Source: JACKIC01 sp964392305 (GTDB taxonomy: Bacteria; Planctomycetota; UBA1135; UBA2386). Taken from it: DNA of 64,000 nucleotides. The translations under genes were made by a program, and so were the position numbers. Under the pieces are notes generated by a model, which worked only from the letters and a program-made list of their open reading frames with translations, ran no database searches and was not told where the DNA came from. The DNA is taken from positions 87,835 through 151,834 of the forward strand of contig CAYMPV010000014.1 in the NCBI GenBank assembly GCA_964392305.1, read 5' to 3'. This document shows, piece by piece, positions 53,931-63,912 of this stretch (position 1 is the first letter of the stretch; each line of letters begins with the position of its first letter).

Positions 53931-56900
53931 GTGGACGGCTCCACGTGGGAACGGGTCAAGACGCTGTTCCACGACGCGCTCGCCGTTCCGGCCGCCGAGC
54001 GTGACCAGTGGCTGACCGCGCAGTGCGGCGACGAGCCAACGGTCGGCCTCGAGGTGCGCGCGCTGCTGGCTGCGCACGACGAGGCCGAGCAAAGCGACGA
54101 CACCGGTGGCGACGCGAGCCAGCCGCAACTCGGCCGCTACCGGATCCTGCGGCTGCTCGGCGAAGGCGGCTTCGGCACCGTGCATCTCGCCGAGCAGTAC
54201 CAACCGGTGCATCGTCAGGTCGCCCTCAAGGTGCTGCGCGCCGGCATGGACACCGCGCAGGTCATCGACCGCTTCAAGCTCGAACGCGAGTCGCTGGCGA
54301 TGATGAGCCACCCCAACATCGCGCAGATCTACGACGCCGGCAGCACCGAGGCCGGGCTGCCGTTCTTCGCGATGGAGTTCGTCGACGGCCTGTCGCTCAC
54401 CCCCTACTGCGACAACCGTCGGCTGGGCCTGCCCCAACGCCTGCAGCTGTTCGTGCAGGTCTGTCGCGGTGTGCACCACGCCCACCAGAAGGGCATCATC
54501 CATCGCGACCTCAAACCATCGAACGTGCTCGTCGCCACCATCGACGGCACGCCGGTGCCCAAGATCATCGACTTCGGCATCGCCAAGGCGACGCAGGGGC
54601 TCGCCGACGACGCGCTCGGCGAGTTCCGCACCGTCGAAGGCAAGTGCATCGGCACTCCCGGTTACATGAGCCCCGAACAGGCCGACCTCACGGGCGGCCA
54701 CGTCGACGTGCGCAGCGACGTCTACTCGCTCGGCGTGTTGCTCTACGAACTGCTCACGGGCCGGCTGCCGCACGATCCGACCGAACTGCGGGAGCGCGGC
54801 CTGCTCGGGTACCTGCAACGGGTGCGAGAGGTCGAGGCCAGGCGACCGAGCACCACCGTGACCGGACAGGATGACGCCATCGCCAGCACCCGCGGCGTCA
54901 GCGCGACGACGCTGCGACACCGGCTGCGCGGCGACCTCGACTGGATCACGTTGCGTGCGCTCGAACGCGACCCGACGCGGCGTTACCAGTCCGCCGACGA
55001 CATCGCCGAAGATCTCGAACGGCACCTGCGCCACGAACCCGTGCTCGCCGGTCCACCGGGCCTCGGCTACCGGGCGCGCAAGTTCGTGCGCCGTCACCGC
55101 GTCGTCGCCGCCAGCAGCGTCGCGGTGCTGCTGACCCTGGTGATCGGCCTGATCGCGACGCTGTGGCAATACCGCGTCGCCAAGGACAACCTGCGCGCGG
55201 CGATCGGTCACCGGCTCAGTGCGCAGGCCATCAACCTGGCCGCCGAATCACCGACCCTGGCGCTGCTGCTGGCGATCGAGGGCGCCGAACACGCTCCCGG
55301 TGAAGACGCCGACGCGGCGCTGTACGCGACGTTGGGCCTGGCCCATGAAGTGCGTCGCGAGATCCTGCACGACGCGACCACCCGCTGGGCAGCCCGCAGC
55401 GCCGATGAGAGCTGCAGCCTCAGCGCCGACGACACCAGGCTCGTGCAGTGCCTGGACCTGCCGGCCGGCACCGTGCGCCACACCTTCGACCTGCACGACG
55501 CGATCATGGCCGGGCTCGCGGTCGATCGCACCGGCGACCGCGGCCTCAGCTTCGACAAGTCGGGCCTGCTGATCGTGCTGGACCTGCGCGCCGGCCGGGA
55601 ACTGGCGCGGGTCCAGCACCCCGACGAAGTCGTCGCCGCCACATTCGTCGGCGAGCACCGTGGCTTCGTGACCATCTGCGCGGACGGCGGGCTGCGCAGC
55701 GTCACCGAGGACGGCGCCGTCGAAGTGTTGGCCCAACATGGCCAGCGGCTGCTCACGATGGCACTGTCCGCCGACGGCAGGCGGCTCGCCGTGCTGCGCG
55801 CCGACGAGGTCGTGGTGGTGCACGAACTTCCGACCGGGCGCGAACTGCTGCGGCACACGCTGGTGCCGCAGCGGACCCCGGCTGAGGCCCACGCGATGCC
55901 GAGTCTCGACTTCACCGACGACGGGCGTTGGCTCGTCTGCCTGGGCCCCAGCGGCGCCGTCGATGCCATCGATACCATCGACGCCGGCGGCACCTGGCAA
56001 CCCGCGGGGGCCGCCTGCAGCGCGATCGCGCTGGCCCGAGCCGCCGGCTTGCTGGCGGTGTTCACCGGAACCGGGCAGGACAAGGTCGTGGACCTCGGCA
56101 GCCGCCGCGAAGTGCTGCTGGCGGCCACGGGCCTGCACCGCGTCGTCGCGCACGCGGCGATGGATGCGAACGCATACACGCTCGCGACCGTGCTGCAGAA
56201 CCGCCCCATCCTCTGCGCCTTCGACCCCCAATTGGGCACGCACCTCGCGACGTTGCGCGGCGACAACCACGCGCTCTACCGCCCGTTCGTCAGCGCCGAC
56301 GGCGAGTGGATCGACGCGTTCGGCCACAACGGCGCCGTGCACCGCTGGCGTTCCGGGGTGCTCGGTGAGGACCGCCACGCGGCCCAGGCGGCGGTGCTGG
56401 CAGCGCCACGGCGTTGGCTGCCGGTGCCGCCGGGCACCGAGGCGATCGAACTGGGCAACGACGGACGGCTGGTGGTAGCGCTGGTGCGCAGCCGCCGCGA
56501 GCTGCGCAGCCTTGCGGAACGGCTGCCGGTCGACCCGGGGCTGGCGCTGACGCCGCGCCACGACGCGCTGATCGTCGATCGGCCCGGCGAGACCCTCGTG
56601 GTCCGCATCGCCGACGGCCAGGCCCTGTTCCGCACCACGCGCAGACTGCAGCGATCGCGCTGCAACGACGGGCTGACGCACATCGTCGGTATCGACGTCA
56701 ACCGCGTCGTCTGCTTCGACCTGCGCAGCGGCGCGCAGCTGTTCGACCGCGAGCTGCCCGGCACCCAGTACGTCGACGTCGACCGCGACGGCACCAGGTT
56801 GGTCACCGCCGACGGCGGCAACAACACCACCACGCTGTGGTCGATCAACACCGGCGAGATGGAGCGCGAACTGCAACACCGCGCCTTCGCCTTCGACGCG

Positions 56901-57671
56901 AGGTTCAGCGCCGACGGTAGCCGCGTGCTGACCTACGCCAACGATTCCGCGGCGCTGGCCGTGGACGTGGCCACGGGTCTCACCGCGTTGCGTCTCAAGG
57001 CGCCGACCGCCGACTTCGGCTGGCTGCACCGCGACGCGGCGGGGCGTTTCGTGGCGGTGCACACCCCCGAGGAGACCAGTATCTACTCGCTGGTCGACGG
57101 TCAGCGCCGCTTGCGTTGGGCGCCGGACGATCCGTCGCAGCAGTTCGTGCGCATGCAGTTCGCCGCCGATGGTGAGAGCCTGCTGGTGCAGCTGGCCAAC
57201 GGCAGCCAGCGACTGTTGCCCCTCGACCCCCTGGCTGCCGCGAAGCAGGTTGCGCCGCGCGAACTGACCGCCGCGGAACGACGCCAGTACGAACTGCCCG
57301 ACGCGGCATCGACGAGGCCCAACCGCCCGCGGGTGCCGCACCTCTACGTGGACTCGGCCATCGCGCTGCTGCGCGACAGTCCGAACGCCGAGGCGATCGA
57401 GCAGGCGGCGGCGATGCTCGAGACCGCGGCCACGCTGCGGCCACGCATGCAACCGCGCTTCCACCTGGCGCGCGCGTTGCTGCAACTGCGCCGCGCGGCG
57501 TCGCGCCCGGCCACACTCGACGCAAGCACACTCGACGAGGTGCTCGCCGACCTGCGGATCTGTCTTGGCTCCAGTGAGATCTCGGGTCGCACGCTCGCCA
57601 CGCACGAGGCATTTGCCCCCCTGCGTGCGGTCGAACGCGGCGCGTCGTTCGTCGCCGAGCACGACCGTTGA
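53931..57671 (+). CDS. Receptor-type Ser/Thr protein kinase with WD40-like sensor
   Basis: The protein is 1246 residues from the GTG at 53931, preceded by GGAGG at good spacing. The kinase domain spans ~70-365: the Gly-rich loop LLGEGGFGTV, ATP-binding Lys100 (QVALKVLRAG), the catalytic loop HRDLKPSN (Asp193), DFG at 214-216, and GTPGYMSPEQ. A membrane helix at ~391-413 follows. The outer ~830 residues have repeated short beta units such as ALSADGRRLAVLRADEVVVV that fit a beta-propeller, and a helical TPR-like tail near 1150-1220. It should sense an external cue and phosphorylate partners, most likely the adjacent sigma factor. Confidence 0.94.
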   Translation: MDGSTWERVKTLFHDALAVPAAERDQWLTAQCGDEPTVGLEVRALLAAHDEAEQSDDTGGDASQPQLGRYRILRLLGEGGFGTVHLAEQYQPVHRQVALKVLRAGMDTAQVIDRFKLERESLAMMSHPNIAQIYDAGSTEAGLPFFAMEFVDGLSLTPYCDNRRLGLPQRLQLFVQVCRGVHHAHQKGIIHRDLKPSNVLVATIDGTPVPKIIDFGIAKATQGLADDALGEFRTVEGKCIGTPGYMSPEQADLTGGHVDVRSDVYSLGVLLYELLTGRLPHDPTELRERGLLGYLQRVREVEARRPSTTVTGQDDAIASTRGVSATTLRHRLRGDLDWITLRALERDPTRRYQSADDIAEDLERHLRHEPVLAGPPGLGYRARKFVRRHRVVAASSVAVLLTLVIGLIATLWQYRVAKDNLRAAIGHRLSAQAINLAAESPTLALLLAIEGAEHAPGEDADAALYATLGLAHEVRREILHDATTRWAARSADESCSLSADDTRLVQCLDLPAGTVRHTFDLHDAIMAGLAVDRTGDRGLSFDKSGLLIVLDLRAGRELARVQHPDEVVAATFVGEHRGFVTICADGGLRSVTEDGAVEVLAQHGQRLLTMALSADGRRLAVLRADEVVVVHELPTGRELLRHTLVPQRTPAEAHAMPSLDFTDDGRWLVCLGPSGAVDAIDTIDAGGTWQPAGAACSAIALARAAGLLAVFTGTGQDKVVDLGSRREVLLAATGLHRVVAHAAMDANAYTLATVLQNRPILCAFDPQLGTHLATLRGDNHALYRPFVSADGEWIDAFGHNGAVHRWRSGVLGEDRHAAQAAVLAAPRRWLPVPPGTEAIELGNDGRLVVALVRSRRELRSLAERLPVDPGLALTPRHDALIVDRPGETLVVRIADGQALFRTTRRLQRSRCNDGLTHIVGIDVNRVVCFDLRSGAQLFDRELPGTQYVDVDRDGTRLVTADGGNNTTTLWSINTGEMERELQHRAFAFDARFSADGSRVLTYANDSAALAVDVATGLTALRLKAPTADFGWLHRDAAGRFVAVHTPEETSIYSLVDGQRRLRWAPDDPSQQFVRMQFAADGESLLVQLANGSQRLLPLDPLAAAKQVAPRELTAAERRQYELPDAASTRPNRPRVPHLYVDSAIALLRDSPNAEAIEQAAAMLETAATLRPRMQPRFHLARALLQLRRAASRPATLDASTLDEVLADLRICLGSSEISGRTLATHEAFAPLRAVERGASFVAEHDR

Positions 57672-57711
57672 GCTGCTGCGCCGTGACGTCCGCGCGCGGC
57701 GCTCGCCGGTT

Positions 57712-58032
57712 TCAGCCCAACGAAGCCAACAGGTCCCGCAGCCGCACGATGCGCTTCTCGGCCAACGCCAACGACTGCAGCGCCGGCCCCTGGCCCGACT
57801 GACGCAAGGCGACGTCGGCGTTGTAGAGGTTGGTGACGATCTGATCGACGAAGTCGAGCACCTCGTCGGCCGTATCGCTCGGCAACGCGCCCAGCACGAT
57901 GTCGAGCGTGGCCATCAGGTCCTCGATGCGACGACGCAGCTCTTCCAGCGGCGTGACGCTGGCGTCCGCCATCTCCCGCAAGAGTCCCCTGGCCGGCCGC
58001 ATGCCGGGCTGCACCACACCGCTGTCAGTCAT
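57712..58032 (-). CDS. Small helical protein of unknown function
   Basis: The protein is 106 residues from the ATG at 58032 (MTDSGVVQPGMRPARG); the Met at residue 11 is an alternative. From about residue 28 it is a run of amphipathic helices (LEELRRRIEDLMATLDIVLGAL, VLDFVDQIVTNLYNADVALRQ, LALAEKRIVRLRDLLASL). There is no signal peptide, metal site or known motif. It converges on the kinase gene and lies 84 bases upstream of the end of the ALDH gene, so it may be the last gene of the deoC-ALDH transcript. Confidence 0.7.
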   Translation of the reverse strand: MTDSGVVQPGMRPARGLLREMADASVTPLEELRRRIEDLMATLDIVLGALPSDTADEVLDFVDQIVTNLYNADVALRQSGQGPALQSLALAEKRIVRLRDLLASLG

Positions 58033-58116
58033 GCACCGGGTCTATCGGCCTGGCGGTCGCCGTCCAGTGAGGACGAACCTCCGCAGGCCTCCCCCCAGCA
58101 GTGCCGACCTCCCCGC

Positions 58117-59622
58117 TCACCCGGCGACGAGGCTTCCGGGCAGGCGCACGTAGGCGCGCAGCCCCTGGGCGCCGCCCTCGCGGCCGAAGCCCGATTCCCT
58201 CATGCCACCGAACGGTGCGGCCGGGTCGAAGCGGTTGAAGGTGTTGTTCCAGACCACCCCGGCGCGCATGCGTTGCGCGAGCCACAGGATGCGCGCGCCC
58301 TTGTCGGTCCAGATGCCACAGGACAACCCGTAGCTGGTGTCGTTCGCCTTCTGCACGGCCTCGTCGGGCGTGCGGAACGTCGACACCGCGAGCACCGGCC
58401 CGAAGATCTCCTCACGGGCGATGCGCTGACTCATCGCCACGTTGGTGAACATCGTCGGCGCATGCCAGAAGCCCCGCGCCGGCAGTTCGCACGCGCTCTG
58501 GAACAGGTCCGCGCCCTCGGCGACACCGGCCGCACACAGCTCGCGGATGCGTAACAGCTGCGCCTTGCTGTGGATCGCGCCCATGTCGGTGTTCTTGTCG
58601 AGCGGGTCGCCGACGCGGATGCGCGCCATGCGTCGCCGCAGCTTGTCGACGAACAGCTCGGACACGCTCTCCTGAACGAGCAGGCGCGAGCCCGCGCAGC
58701 AGACATGTCCCTGGTTGAAGAAGATGCCGCGCACCACGCCTTCGACCGCCTGGTCGAGCGCCGCGTCCTCGAACACCAGATGCGCAGCCTTGCCGCCGAG
58801 CTCGAGCGTGAGCCCCTTGCCGCTGCCGGCGAGCGCGCGCTGGATCTCCTTGCCGACCTCGGTGCTGCCCGTGAACGCGACCTTGTGCAGCCCCGGGTGC
58901 CGCACCAGCGCCGCACCCGTCGCGCCGTCACCGGTGATGACATTGACCACGCCCGCGGGCAGCTCCGCCTGCGCGAGCACCTCGCACAGCCGCAGCGCCG
59001 TCAGCGGCGAGGTCTCGGCGGGCTTGAGCACGACCGTGTTGCCGGCCGCCAGCGCCGGCGCGATCTTCCACGCCGCCATCAGCAGCGGGAAGTTCCACGG
59101 GATCACCTGCCCGACGACGCCGTAGGGCTCGGGGCGCGCGCCCGGGAACAGCAGGTCGAGCTTGTCGGCCCAGCCCGCGTGGTAGAAGAAGTGCTGCGCC
59201 GCGAGCGGCACGTCGACGTCGCGCGTCTCGGCGATCGGCTTGCCGTTGTCGAGCGTCTCGAGCACCGCGAACTCGCGCGCGCGTTCCTGCAGGATGCGCG
59301 CGATCCGGAACAGGTAGCGGCCGCGGTCCTCGCCGGACAGCCTGCGCCACGCCGGCAGCGCCTTGGTCGCGGCCTGCACCGCCGCGTCGACGTCCTTGGC
59401 CCCCGCCGACGCGACCTCACCGAGCACCTCCTCGGTGGCCGGGTTGACGGTGGCGAAGTACGCCTTGCTCTTCGGCTTTCGGAACTCGCCGCCGACGAAC
59501 AGTTCGCTGCGCGCGGCGATCTGCACGTGGTCGGTGGCCTCGCGCGACGGCGCGTACGACCACTTGCCGCCGAACGACAGCTCGGGCGCGGCGACGATCT
59601 CGGAAACGGTCTTCTTGGCCAT
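58117..59622 (-). CDS. NAD(P)-dependent aldehyde dehydrogenase
   Basis: The protein is 501 residues from the ATG at 59622 (MAKKTVSEIVAAPELSF), the usual ALDH length. It carries the standard features: VVGQVIPWNFPLLMAAWK, VVLKPAETSPLTAL, FTGSTEVGKEI, the catalytic Glu in LELGGKAAHLVF and the catalytic Cys in NQGHVCCAGSRLLV, plus EEIFGPVLAV. It oxidises an aldehyde to an acid. It is five bases downstream of deoC, so it probably acts on acetaldehyde released by deoxyribose-5-phosphate aldolase. That substrate is inference from context. Confidence 0.95.
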   Translation of the reverse strand: MAKKTVSEIVAAPELSFGGKWSYAPSREATDHVQIAARSELFVGGEFRKPKSKAYFATVNPATEEVLGEVASAGAKDVDAAVQAATKALPAWRRLSGEDRGRYLFRIARILQERAREFAVLETLDNGKPIAETRDVDVPLAAQHFFYHAGWADKLDLLFPGARPEPYGVVGQVIPWNFPLLMAAWKIAPALAAGNTVVLKPAETSPLTALRLCEVLAQAELPAGVVNVITGDGATGAALVRHPGLHKVAFTGSTEVGKEIQRALAGSGKGLTLELGGKAAHLVFEDAALDQAVEGVVRGIFFNQGHVCCAGSRLLVQESVSELFVDKLRRRMARIRVGDPLDKNTDMGAIHSKAQLLRIRELCAAGVAEGADLFQSACELPARGFWHAPTMFTNVAMSQRIAREEIFGPVLAVSTFRTPDEAVQKANDTSYGLSCGIWTDKGARILWLAQRMRAGVVWNNTFNRFDPAAPFGGMRESGFGREGGAQGLRAYVRLPGSLVAG

Positions 59623-59627
59623 GGCGG

Positions 59628-60533
59628 TCAGTCCGTGCTGAAGTCGGTCGGCCGCTGGTAGCGGCCCGTGCGTTCCTTCTCGAGTTGCATCAACACGTCG
59701 TTGAGCAACGAACTCGCGCCGAAGCGGAACCACTGCGGCGACAGCCACGCGTCGCCGCAGGTCTCGTTGACGAGCACCAGGTACTTGAGCGCGTCCTTGG
59801 CGGTGCGGATGCCGCCCGCGGCCTTGACGCCGACCATGCGGCCCGTGGCCAGGAAGTGGTCGCGCACCGCCTCGAGCATCAGCAACACCACCGGCAGCGT
59901 GCTCGCCGGCGAGACCTTGCCCGTGCTGGTCTTGACGAAGTCGCCGCCGGCCAGCATCGCGATGCGGCAGGCGCGGCGGATGTTGTCGTAGGTCTGCATT
60001 TCGCCGGTCTCGAGGATCACCTTGAGGTGCGCCTCGCCGCACGCCTGCTTGACCGCGCAGATCTCGTCGTAGACGTCGCCGTAGCGGCCCGCGAGGAACG
60101 CGCCGCGGTCGATCACCATGTCGATCTCGGTCGCGCCCGCCGCGACCGCCAGTTCGACTTCACGCAGCTTGGTCTGCCGATCCGTTCGCCCCGACGGGAA
60201 CCCCGTGGCCACCGACGCGACCTGCACGCCGCTGCCGGCGAGCGCGGCAACCGCGACCGGCACGAGGTCCGGATAGACACACACCGCCGCGCACGACGGG
60301 ATGTCGTCCCGAGCCGGGAACGGCCGCCGCGCCTTGCCGCACAGTTGCCGCACCTTGCCGGGCGAGTCCATGCCTTCGAGCGTGGTCAGGTCCATCATCG
60401 CAATGGCCATCTTCAACCCCTGCACCTTGGCGGCCTTCTTGAGTGAGCGCGTCGCGAGTTGCGCGGCGCGGGTCTCGAGCGCAACCGCGTCGACGGGCGG
60501 CACGCGGAACTCGGTCGGGTGCAGGGCGGGCAT
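59628..60533 (-). CDS. deoC: Deoxyribose-phosphate aldolase
   Basis: The protein is 301 residues from the ATG at 60533 (MPALHPTEFRVPPVDAV). The TIM-barrel aldolase shows MMDLTTLEGMDSPGKV, PSCAAVCVYPDLVP, EIDMVIDRGAFLAG, HLKVILETGEM, the Schiff-base lysine in GDFVKTSTGK, and GVKAAGGIRTAKDAL. It splits 2-deoxyribose-5-phosphate into glyceraldehyde-3-phosphate and acetaldehyde. An extra ~40-residue N-terminus precedes the barrel compared with the short E. coli enzyme's class. The ALDH follows at once. deoA is about 14 kb away on the same strand. Confidence 0.96.
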   Translation of the reverse strand: MPALHPTEFRVPPVDAVALETRAAQLATRSLKKAAKVQGLKMAIAMMDLTTLEGMDSPGKVRQLCGKARRPFPARDDIPSCAAVCVYPDLVPVAVAALAGSGVQVASVATGFPSGRTDRQTKLREVELAVAAGATEIDMVIDRGAFLAGRYGDVYDEICAVKQACGEAHLKVILETGEMQTYDNIRRACRIAMLAGGDFVKTSTGKVSPASTLPVVLLMLEAVRDHFLATGRMVGVKAAGGIRTAKDALKYLVLVNETCGDAWLSPQWFRFGASSLLNDVLMQLEKERTGRYQRPTDFSTD

Positions 60534-60602
60534 GGGGAGTGGGATCGTGCCGGGCAGTGGGCTGGATGTCGATGTTGAGGCGCTCTGGACGGGGCCATCG
60601 CC

Positions 60603-63065
60603 CTACTGCATCACAACCGCGGTCGCCCCCTCGCTGACGACCTGCGCAGAACCACGAGCAACCGACGCCGACTGTGAATTCCGGATGTCTGGCCCGCGGC
60701 CTCGCCACGTCACGTCGATCTGGGTTCCTTGCGCACATGGAATGAACACTGCTCCATCCGATCCGACGAAGCTGGTGACCTGACGGAAACCGGCACCCGC
60801 GGCAACCACCTCCGCCATCCCATCCGCCATCGGCTGACTCGTCACGGCGTCGACCAGACGCAGCTCACGCCACCCCTCCAACTGGATGCTGGCTGCGTCG
60901 TTTGCTGTCCCTGAGGTTACCGTGACCAAACCCACACAGAGCGTGGTGCCGTTGCCGCACTGCAAACGCAGCTCGTATTCGCCCGACGGAGCGCGCACCG
61001 TGACACGACGGTCTTCGAACGCGAATCGCGGAACGACCAAAGCCAGTTCGCCGTTCCCAACCAGCCGGCCGGCATCCACTTTCCCGGCGCCATCGCCTGA
61101 CAGCTCAATCGACAGGGTGCCGGCGGTGGACCCGACCGTGTAGACCTGCCTTGCCGTCGCACCCGCAGCGACGTGAGCGACCGCAACACCCTCGGTCAAC
61201 ACGACCCACCCGCCCACGCGTTTGAGCATCAGATCGACAGCCCAGTCTCCGACGGGCACGACGGGAAACTGGACCACACCTGCCACCGGCACCTCGACGT
61301 CAGCGAACTCGGGCAACCGATACCCTGCGGCAACGTCAGCGCCAACGGGCCGCAGCCTGATACCCACGTTGCCGGTGCCCCACTCGTCCATGCCCGGACC
61401 CTGCAGTTGCACACTGAGACCGCCACACGCTGGCAGTTCCACTCGAACCGGCGAAGCCGTCGATCGCCCTTCGGCGGCACCCAGTTGGCGCGCAACCATC
61501 GGCCCGGAGTCGTGGCGGACGAGCAGCCACCCACCGTCGACTCGACCAGCGCCCAGTCGCAGTCGGCCATCGCCGGCGCTGACCCCGCGATCGGCCAGGA
61601 CGGGCACTGCGTCGCCGAGACGGAACTGCTCTTCGACGGTAACAGGCTGCGACAGCAACCACCGATCCTCTCCCCCCCTGCCGAGGTTGTCGGTCACCAA
61701 CATCACACTCGCGCCCGATATCGGCCTGCCTGCGTCGTCGACGACTTCGACCCAGAGCGCCTGCCGCTGAGGGACCGGCACCTCGACAAGCTGACCGTCC
61801 GTTCGGACATCGACCGAGACGAAGGTCGGAGCCAGGTCATCGGCTTTGGGGAGGATCATGATGCGGTTCGCGCCGGCCTGAACGCCCTCCACCACGACCG
61901 CACCGTCCGCACCCGGCAGCGCCTCGATGAGTCCGGTCTGGCTTGCGGACTCGTCCGCAAACACCCGGTATCGAAAGGCATCGACCGGCACACCCGTGTC
62001 CCGGACTCGCGCGGACAGCATCAGGCGCCACGCCGGCCGCAGGACGATCACCACGTCGGTCTCGCCAGCGACGTAGCGGCGACCGCCAAACCAGCATTGG
62101 AAGGGAAACCGCATCTGCGAGTCGGCCGATCGACGCACACACAGAGCAACGCTGATGGCCTCGGGACTGCGCAGCCCCAGGACGAACCTGCCGTCAGCGT
62201 CGCTCACGGCTTGCCCGACGCCGGCGTCGACTACGACCTTCGCGACAGCAGCTCCTGCGACGTCCACGACCCGGCCGCTGATGACGTTGGCCTCGCCGCC
62301 ACTAGGCACGAAGCCCAGGTCGAGGTGGTAGACATCGACTCGCGGCACCTCGAAGTACTCCGGAACGAGTCGCCCCTGCACTTGGCTCGGCCAGACGATC
62401 CGGTAGCGCCCCGCAGCGATCCGCCCTTGGCTGCGGAATCCGGTGGAGCCATCCCAGTGCAATGGCACGTCACCCAACTCTGCGCCGACCCGCGTGACCT
62501 TGACGCGTTCTGGAACGTTCGCCGGAACGCGACCGACCAACATGGTCCCGCGGGTCATCACGACATCACCCAGATCGACCCGCATCACCCCATCCGCCCC
62601 CTCCTTGCCCAGCGCGGCATCGACGCGAGTGATCGCCGCGCAGTAGCCGACCGCGTCCGCGGTGATCACGATCGGGCCAACCGGCAAACGCGGCACACGA
62701 ACCACCCACACACCGTCTGCATTGCCCTGCCCGCTGACTCTGCTTGCACCGCCGACTCCATCCCCACCAACCACCAGTTCGACGAACGCCGCGGCCACGC
62801 CATGGCCATCATCCGTCACGCACCTTCCGGTCAGTTCAGACTCCGTCTCGACAACGGCGCTGCTTCGCGCTGCAGCAACCTCGGGCGCAACGGCAGCATC
62901 AGCACTCGGCGCCGCCGGCACGTTCGCGCGCGGCGCAGGCGGATCCTCGGGCACACCTGACACGGGGACCTCGTACCGGATCCAGGTGGTGACCAGCGCG
63001 GCAGTGACGAGGATTGTCACCACCGTCAAGCCCGCGACCCACCTGCTTCTCGCCCTCGTTTGCAT
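60603..63065 (-). CDS. Single-pass protein with carboxypeptidase-regulatory/Ig-like repeats
   Basis: The protein is about 820 residues. The ATG at 63065 is used; a TTG three codons upstream would place the nearby GGAGG inside the coding sequence. It begins MQTRARSRWVAGLTVVTILVTAALVTTW, a membrane helix at ~10-30, then an Ala and Pro-rich linker. Several CarboxypepD_reg/Ig-like domains follow (LTGRCVTDDGHGVAAAFVEL, VISGRVVDVAGAAVAKVV, LWVEVVDDAGRPISGASVML). There is no sigma domain. It resembles the 35057-38158 protein in design. It converges on nothing close; deoC lies 70 bases downstream, and the Uma2-like gene diverges. Confidence 0.83.
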   Translation of the reverse strand: MQTRARSRWVAGLTVVTILVTAALVTTWIRYEVPVSGVPEDPPAPRANVPAAPSADAAVAPEVAAARSSAVVETESELTGRCVTDDGHGVAAAFVELVVGGDGVGGASRVSGQGNADGVWVVRVPRLPVGPIVITADAVGYCAAITRVDAALGKEGADGVMRVDLGDVVMTRGTMLVGRVPANVPERVKVTRVGAELGDVPLHWDGSTGFRSQGRIAAGRYRIVWPSQVQGRLVPEYFEVPRVDVYHLDLGFVPSGGEANVISGRVVDVAGAAVAKVVVDAGVGQAVSDADGRFVLGLRSPEAISVALCVRRSADSQMRFPFQCWFGGRRYVAGETDVVIVLRPAWRLMLSARVRDTGVPVDAFRYRVFADESASQTGLIEALPGADGAVVVEGVQAGANRIMILPKADDLAPTFVSVDVRTDGQLVEVPVPQRQALWVEVVDDAGRPISGASVMLVTDNLGRGGEDRWLLSQPVTVEEQFRLGDAVPVLADRGVSAGDGRLRLGAGRVDGGWLLVRHDSGPMVARQLGAAEGRSTASPVRVELPACGGLSVQLQGPGMDEWGTGNVGIRLRPVGADVAAGYRLPEFADVEVPVAGVVQFPVVPVGDWAVDLMLKRVGGWVVLTEGVAVAHVAAGATARQVYTVGSTAGTLSIELSGDGAGKVDAGRLVGNGELALVVPRFAFEDRRVTVRAPSGEYELRLQCGNGTTLCVGLVTVTSGTANDAASIQLEGWRELRLVDAVTSQPMADGMAEVVAAGAGFRQVTSFVGSDGAVFIPCAQGTQIDVTWRGRGPDIRNSQSASVARGSAQVVSEGATAVVMQ

Positions 63066-63228
63066 TGCCTCCAATTGTGCTCACCGATCGGCGCAGTGGC
63101 CAGTCGTCGAGCGGTTGCACAGACTACTCGCACCTTGGCTGCGCTGGCGTGCTTTGCCTGCGGCGGGCGCACCCGGCCTACCTCACGGAGTTCTGGTAGA
63201 AATCACCCCCCACCATGCGACTGCATGC

Positions 63229-63912
63229 ATGGCCAGACTCATGACGAACGACCCGCGCACCCTGCTGACCGCCGGCGACCGCCTCTCGCGGACCGAGTTC
63301 GAGCGGCGCTACGCGGCGATGCCCGACCTGAAGAAGGCCGAACTCATCGAAGGAGTCGTCTACATGGGGTCCCCGGTCAGCTACCGCCGGCACGGTCGTC
63401 CCGAGCACTTGCTGGCGATCTGGCTCGGGTTCTACGAAGCGTTGACGCCCGGCGTCGAAGCGAGCGGCAATACGACGCTGCGACTGGACCTCGACAACGA
63501 GCCGCAACCCGACCTCATGCTGCGTTTGCCGGAACAACGCGGCGGCCGCTCGCGCATCGCCGCCGACGGGTTCGTGGAGGGCCCGCCCGAACTGGTGGTC
63601 GAGGTCGCGGCAAGCTCGGTGAGCTACGACCTGCACCAGAAGCTGAAGGTGTACCGACGCTGCGGCGTGGCCGAGTATCTCGTGCATCGCGTCGACGACG
63701 GCGCGATCGACTGGTTTCGCCTCGAAGAGGGCGACTACGTGCCGATGGTCGCAACGACTGAAGGTTGGCTGCGCAGCACGGTGTTTCCGGGGCTGTGGCT
63801 GCCGGCCCGCGAACTGCTCGCCGGCGACGTTGCGGCACTCAGGACAGCGATCGAGCGCGGCACGGCTTCGGCGGAACACCGGCGCTTCTGCGAGCGGTTG
63901 ACGCACGGCTGA
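63229..63912 (+). CDS. Uma2-family (DUF820) putative nuclease
   Basis: The protein is 227 residues from the ATG at 63229; the ATG at 63241 is nearly as likely. It has the Uma2/DUF820 pattern of a restriction-endonuclease-like fold: KAELIEGVVYM, LRLDLDNEPQPDLMLRLPE with the PD...D core, and the E-x-V type strand GPPELVVEVAASSVSYDLHQKLKVYRRCGVAEYLV containing the second acidic residue and Lys. These proteins are abundant in cyanobacteria and planctomycetes; their biological role is not known. No antitoxin-like partner is seen. The remaining 88 bases to the window end hold no gene, only a weak hairpin (gctgct...agcagc). Confidence 0.9.
   Translation: MARLMTNDPRTLLTAGDRLSRTEFERRYAAMPDLKKAELIEGVVYMGSPVSYRRHGRPEHLLAIWLGFYEALTPGVEASGNTTLRLDLDNEPQPDLMLRLPEQRGGRSRIAADGFVEGPPELVVEVAASSVSYDLHQKLKVYRRCGVAEYLVHRVDDGAIDWFRLEEGDYVPMVATTEGWLRSTVFPGLWLPARELLAGDVAALRTAIERGTASAEHRRFCERLTHG

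Noticed and set aside
55248..57662. 804-codon minus-strand frame
   Set aside because: It is antisense to the kinase sensor region; composition is Arg, Gln and Val-rich with no motif.
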